NCBI RefSeq assembly: GCF_030678875.1
Contig: NZ_JAUUDS010000011.1
Location: 1 to 64,000, forward strand
Direction of reading: 5' to 3'
DNA: 64,000 bases
DNA from: Sphingomonas aurea
GTDB taxonomy: Bacteria > Pseudomonadota > Alphaproteobacteria > Sphingomonadales > Sphingomonadaceae
Shown here: one piece after another, positions 60,954-64,000 of the stretch
Layout of the letters: the number at the start of each line of letters is the position of its first letter
Numbering within the stretch: the first letter of the stretch is position 1
Position numbers and translations under genes: made by a program
Notes under the pieces: model-generated
Seen by the model: only the letters and a program-made list of their open reading frames with translations
What the model was told of the DNA's origin: nothing
Database searches by the model: none

Positions 60954-61631
60954 TCAGTCCGCCTCGACCTTCCGCCCCTTGAACCCCTGGGCGACCACGA
61001 ACCACTCGACCGAACCCTTGCGGCTCGACGGCGGCTTGGCATGCTTCACGGTGGTGAAGTTGCGCTTCATCTCGGCGACCAGGGCCGAATCGGCACCCCC
61101 GGCGAATACCTTGGAAACGAACGTCCCGCCCGGCGCCAGCACGTCGCAGGCAAAGGCATGCGCCGCCTCGACCAGCGCCATGGTGCGCAGCGCGTCGGTC
61201 TGCGGGTGACCGACGGTATTGGCCGCCATGTCGGACAGGACGAGGTCGGGGGCGCCGCCCAGTGCCTCCATCAGTCGGTCCGGCGCCTCGTCGGCCATGA
61301 AGTCGAGCTGAAAGATCGTGACCCCGTCGATCGGATCGACCGGCAGCAGGTCGATGCCGACCACCGCCGCCCCCGGCAGCCGCCGGCGCACCACCTGGCT
61401 CCACCCGCCCGGCGCGATACCCAGGTCGACGACGCGCTTCGCGCCCTTCAGCAGCTGGAACCGCTGGTCAAGTTCCAGCAGCTTGTAGGCGGCGCGGCTG
61501 CGATATCCCTCCGCCTTGGCGCGGCGGACATAGGGGTCGTTCAGCTGCCGCTCGAGCCAGCGGGTCGAGGCGGCGGTGCGCCCCCGCGCGGTGCGGACGC
61601 GCTGGCGCCCGCCGGTCGTGTTGCGGGTCAT
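60954..61631 (-). CDS. rlmE: 23S rRNA 2'-O-ribose methyltransferase RlmE (FtsJ)
   Basis: The product is 225 residues. The RRMJ family blocks are clear: RSRAAYKLLELDQRF, the SAM motif DLGIAPGGWSQ, catalytic Asp in LVLSDMAANTVGH and Lys in VSKVFAGG. It methylates U2552 of 23S rRNA, a late step in 50S assembly. The ATG at 61631 overlaps the Ppx/GppA stop (ATGA). Confidence 0.95.
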   Translation of the reverse strand: MTRNTTGGRQRVRTARGRTAASTRWLERQLNDPYVRRAKAEGYRSRAAYKLLELDQRFQLLKGAKRVVDLGIAPGGWSQVVRRRLPGAAVVGIDLLPVDPIDGVTIFQLDFMADEAPDRLMEALGGAPDLVLSDMAANTVGHPQTDALRTMALVEAAHAFACDVLAPGGTFVSKVFAGGADSALVAEMKRNFTTVKHAKPPSSRKGSVEWFVVAQGFKGRKVEAD

Positions 61632-62668
61632 GGCCGCCGCTCCCCCATCAGGCAGCGCAGGATACCCTCGCGGATGCCGCGATCGGCGATCCCCAGCCGC
61701 TCGGCCGGCCACATGTCCATGATCGTCTCCAGGATCGCACAGCCCGCCACCACCAGGTCGGCGCGCTCGGTGCCGATGCACGCGACCATTGCCCGCTCGG
61801 CCACCGACTGGTGCGACAGCGAGCGGCTGATCGCGCGCATCGCCTCTGCCGGCGCGATCATCCCGTCGACCTGCGCGCGGTCGTAATGGTCGAGCCCCAG
61901 ATGGACGCTGCCCAGCGTCGTCACCGTGCCGCTGGTGCCCAGCAGCCGCGGCCGCGCCACCATCGGCAGCCGCGCGGCGAACGGCGCCATCGCCGCCGTC
62001 ACGACGCTGCGCATCCGGGCATAGGCGCGCTCGCGACCTTCCGCATCGTCGGCCTCGTCCGCGACCTGCTCGGCCAGCGACACCACGCCCCATGGGGCCG
62101 AGTGCCAGTCGAGCACCCGCGGATGCGGACCGGCCGTGTCGACCAGCACCAGCTCGGTCGATCCGCCACCGATATCGAACACCAGTGCCGGGTCGCCGCC
62201 CGGCTCGATCAGCGCGTGGCAGCCCAGCACCGCCAGCCGCGCCTCTTCCTCGGCGGTGATGATGTCCAGCCGGATGCCGGTTTCTTCGTGGGCGCGCGCG
62301 ATGAACTCCGCGCCGTTGGCGGCGCGCCGGCACGCCTCGGTCGCGACCGCGCGCGAGAGGAGGACATTGCGCCGCTTCAGCTTGTCCGCGCAGACCCGCA
62401 GCGCCGCCAGCGTCCGGTCGATCGCCGCGTCGCTGAGCCGGCCGCTGCCGGCCAGCCCCTCACCCAGCCGGACGATGCGCGAGAAGGCGTCGACCACCGC
62501 GAAGCCGCTACCCTGCGGCCGCGCGATCAGCAGGCGGCAATTGTTGGTGCCCAGGTCGAGCGCGGCATAGATGCGCGCGTCGGACCACCGGCCGCGGGGC
62601 GGCCGGGGCGGCGCCGGACGGGCAGGGCGATCCTGCCGGTACGGCTGGCGGGTGGATGCATCCCCCAT
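61628..62668 (-). CDS. Ppx/GppA family exopolyphosphatase/pppGpp phosphohydrolase
   Basis: The product is 346 residues. YAALDLGTNNCRLLIA and VFDIGGGSTELVLVD are the ASKHA phosphate-binding loops of the family. It cuts polyphosphate chains or pppGpp. The ATG at 62668 follows no strong site. A Pro/Arg-rich N-terminal 25 residues precede the conserved core. It overlaps rlmE, an order common in alphaproteobacteria. Confidence 0.92.
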   Translation of the reverse strand: MGDASTRQPYRQDRPARPAPPRPPRGRWSDARIYAALDLGTNNCRLLIARPQGSGFAVVDAFSRIVRLGEGLAGSGRLSDAAIDRTLAALRVCADKLKRRNVLLSRAVATEACRRAANGAEFIARAHEETGIRLDIITAEEEARLAVLGCHALIEPGGDPALVFDIGGGSTELVLVDTAGPHPRVLDWHSAPWGVVSLAEQVADEADDAEGRERAYARMRSVVTAAMAPFAARLPMVARPRLLGTSGTVTTLGSVHLGLDHYDRAQVDGMIAPAEAMRAISRSLSHQSVAERAMVACIGTERADLVVAGCAILETIMDMWPAERLGIADRGIREGILRCLMGERRP

Positions 62669-62839
62669 GAGCCGTGTGCTTTCGTTCGTGTTCTGCCGTC
62701 ACGGCTTCGCCGGATCGACGAAGCCGCTCGGTGCTTGCCGCCAACGTAGCGAGCCTGCCCCGCCATCACAAGCCGGGTGGCCGATCGCGCAGCGCAGCAT
62801 TGACACGGCTGTGTCCGCCGCCTAGAGGCGCCCTCCTGT

Positions 62840-62913
62840 TGCCCCGTCGTCTAAAGGTAAGACTACGGACTCTGACTCCGTCAATTGAGGTTCGAATCCT
62901 CACGGGGCATCCA
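62840..62913 (+). tRNA. tRNA-Gln (anticodon CTG)
   Basis: The acceptor arm TGCCCCG pairs with CGGGGCA. The anticodon stem ACGGA/TCCGT encloses CTCTGAC, giving anticodon CUG, which reads CAG (Gln). The T-arm GAGGTTCGAATCCTC and the D-loop AAAGGTA are standard. CCA is encoded at 62911-62913. It is 74 nt long and is followed by a low-GC region, a typical island insertion site. Confidence 0.95.
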
Positions 62914-62914
62914 G

Positions 62915-62950
62915 TTTTTCGGCATTGGGTAGCAAACGCACCAAATGCCG
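62915..62950 (+). terminator. Hairpin after the tRNA gene
   Basis: A T-run (62915-62919) is followed by an imperfect 11-bp stem, CGGCATTGGGT / ACCAAATGCCG, with a 9-nt loop. The T-run precedes the stem, so termination may occur at the run itself. Confidence 0.35.
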
Positions 62951-62989
62951 GGTGGTCGATCGTGATCCGCTTCCCGTACCCTTTGCGAC

Positions 62990-63136
62990 ATGGGACACAC
63001 CAATCTTCGTCACTCACTGGAGAAGCGCTACTCGGCGCTCACGGGCCAGCTTCGCGAGGCTCACGACAATATCGCTCGCGTAAAGCGCGAGGTCGAGAAG
63101 CTGCCTGAACTTGAAGCGAGCATCTCGAAACGCTGA
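62990..63136 (+). CDS. Small coiled-coil ORF, possible truncated island gene
   Basis: A 48-codon frame starts at ATG 62990 and stops at TGA 63136. The peptide has heptad-like Leu/Val/Ile/Ala spacing with many charges (SLEKRYSALTGQLREAHDNI, VKREVEKLPELEASISKR) and is a predicted coiled coil. It resembles the first part of short HTH-associated proteins in tRNA-linked islands, which continue for about 60 more residues; here it stops early, so it may be a remnant. No strong ribosome site was seen. Confidence 0.4.
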   Translation: MGHTNLRHSLEKRYSALTGQLREAHDNIARVKREVEKLPELEASISKR

Positions 63137-63686
63137 TCGCGAGTGCTGCTCTGCTGCTGGCATCCACGACTGATGAGGATCACCTTTATAGGTGCGTCCT
63201 TTTATAGCTGCCGAAGAAAGCCGATCGTTACCCCAGTGGGAAGGACTCAAGACAGGGCGCAGCCACGATAGCCGCCCTCCGAGCCGCGCTCCAAGCGCCA
63301 CCCACCTACCACGTCGATGGTCTGCCCGTGAGCCGGAAGCGCGATTAAGGCCGCGACAGTCGCAATCGACCCTCGGCTCGAACGATACATATACGTCCTC
63401 GCGTTCGCCCGGCTGGAGCCGGGACGGTTAGTCACGCGCGACACGGGGTAGCACGCCCCGCGTATTCAGCCTTGCGGACTATTGTATTCTGCGGACCACC
63501 TGACAGAGCGGACCCGTGTTCAGCACGTGATGCGCTCCTCGCTCCGGTGACTAAGCCATCGCAAGGTACTTCTAACTAGCTCGTCCACAGTGAGCTTTGC
63601 AATAGGCGCTGATTACCCACGTGCCTTAGAGGTGCTGACCGATGAGGACAATCACCAGCATTGCAAGGGCAGACTCCACGAGCCAG
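63137..63686. other. Non-coding or decayed low-GC stretch of the island
   Basis: About 550 bp lie between the small coiled-coil ORF and the P-loop ATPase gene end. GC content is visibly lower than the rest of the window. The reading frames here have no recognisable content, and I see no tRNA or IS signal. It is probably decayed island sequence. Confidence 0.45.
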
Positions 63687-64000
63687 CTAACTCCCATAAG
63701 CTAGCTGAAAAACCTTCCGTAGAGACTCATGCACAATAAACGTCTCAGTGATGGCGGGTTCGCCCATATCACGAAAAGACCACCGGTCACGACGCACTTT
63801 CTGCCCTCGCTCACCTCGTACGGCGTACGAGTTACCAATCGCACCTACCCGATATAGTCCTCGGCACGCTGCTAAAACTTGATCTTGCGACCTAAAACCT
63901 TCAGTCAGGCTCGGGTCGACTGCACCTAGTCGTTTAACTCGCTCAGCAAAATCTGCAATCTTGAAGCTACTACGAAATCCCGTAAGCATTGCCTTTAAGT
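63687..64000 (-). CDS. C-terminal part of a P-loop ATPase (Sll1717-family-like), continues past window
   Basis: The frame is open to the right edge, so at least 104 residues of the C-terminus are seen and the start lies outside. YRVGAIGNSYAV, KVRRDRWSFRD and FIVHESLRKVFQLAYGS recall the last segment of P-loop ATPases of the Sll1717 type (LYEVGAIGN, RWxYRG, VHxALxKAL). The ATPase motifs would lie beyond the window. Codon use and GC are lower than elsewhere, in keeping with transfer. Such genes are frequent in islands and may take part in defence, but that is not shown. Confidence 0.5.
   Translation of the reverse strand, partial: LKAMLTGFRSSFKIADFAERVKRLGAVDPSLTEGFRSQDQVLAACRGLYRVGAIGNSYAVRGERGQKVRRDRWSFRDMGEPAITETFIVHESLRKVFQLAYGS

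Noticed and set aside
63014-63301. A 95-codon minus frame in the low-GC end
   Set aside because: Antisense to the small coiled-coil ORF, with no recognisable content.

Overview
The window is GC-rich DNA from a sphingomonad-type alphaproteobacterium (Sphingomonas or a close relative). The evidence is three TonB-dependent receptors, CarD, a Ros/MucR regulator, a PEP-CTERM protein, a TauE/TIGR02186 pair, DUF1489, a CDC48-type ATPase and PmtA. Genes are densely packed with many 4-bp ATGA/GTGA overlaps. GC falls visibly only in the last ~1 kb, after a tRNA-Gln gene.

Layout. 1-2.1 kb: end of a DctB-like kinase and a DctD-like regulator that lacks GAFTGA. 2.2-7.0 kb: GNAT, a TonB receptor and a flavin-dependent tryptophan-halogenase-like gene, with LacI-type operators before the last two. 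7.0-13.9 kb: TetR plus a complete RND efflux pump, with a palindromic operator between them. 13.9-22.0 kb: GH3 beta-glucosidase, LacI regulator, GH144/glycoamylase-like hydrolase and Oar-like TonB receptor. Two copies of GTAACCGGTTAC mark this as one regulon, possibly for beta-1,2-glucan. 22.0-28.1 kb: hybrid histidine kinase, SLC5-type symporter, GntR regulator and SMP-30 lactonase. 28.2-31.0 kb: cysE, a C26 amidotransferase, a small lipoprotein, and divergently a YdeN-like protein without its catalytic residues. 31.2-34.7 kb: PepSY reductase-like protein, a 57-residue membrane protein and a TonB receptor, apparently for iron. 35.0-37.3 kb: MucR, YceD, cytochrome bc1 chaperone and BamE. 37.6-39.9 kb: a glycosyltransferase overlapping a protein like the C-terminal domain of NfrA, a minimal Nfr-like pair. 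40.1-43.5 kb: TauE/SafE, TIGR02186 and a HerA-type ATPase. 43.6-54.4 kb: PEP-CTERM protein, M23 peptidase, SUV3-like helicase, S4 protein, ferredoxin, CarD, two DUF2807 proteins, DUF1489, MgtE and a cyclophilin. 54.4-62.7 kb: LysR, CDC48-like ATPase, ABM protein, PmtA-like methyltransferase, phospholipase-D-family synthase, RpoZ, RlmE and Ppx/GppA. 62.8-64.0 kb: tRNA-Gln(CUG), then low-GC DNA with a 48-codon coiled-coil ORF and the 3' end of a probable P-loop ATPase gene. This looks like the left edge of a genomic island.

REPIN-like inverted repeats with 29-bp arms and 37-38-nt loops occur at 31.05 and 57.9 kb, with degenerate relatives elsewhere. The strongest leads are the GTAACCGGTTAC regulon, the GAFTGA-less regulator, the minimal Nfr-like pair, the YdeN-like pseudo-hydrolase beside cysE, and the tRNA-Gln island edge. 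No CRISPR array, rRNA or intact insertion sequence was seen. All assignments come from reading the sequence and remembered family signatures; no database search was run.
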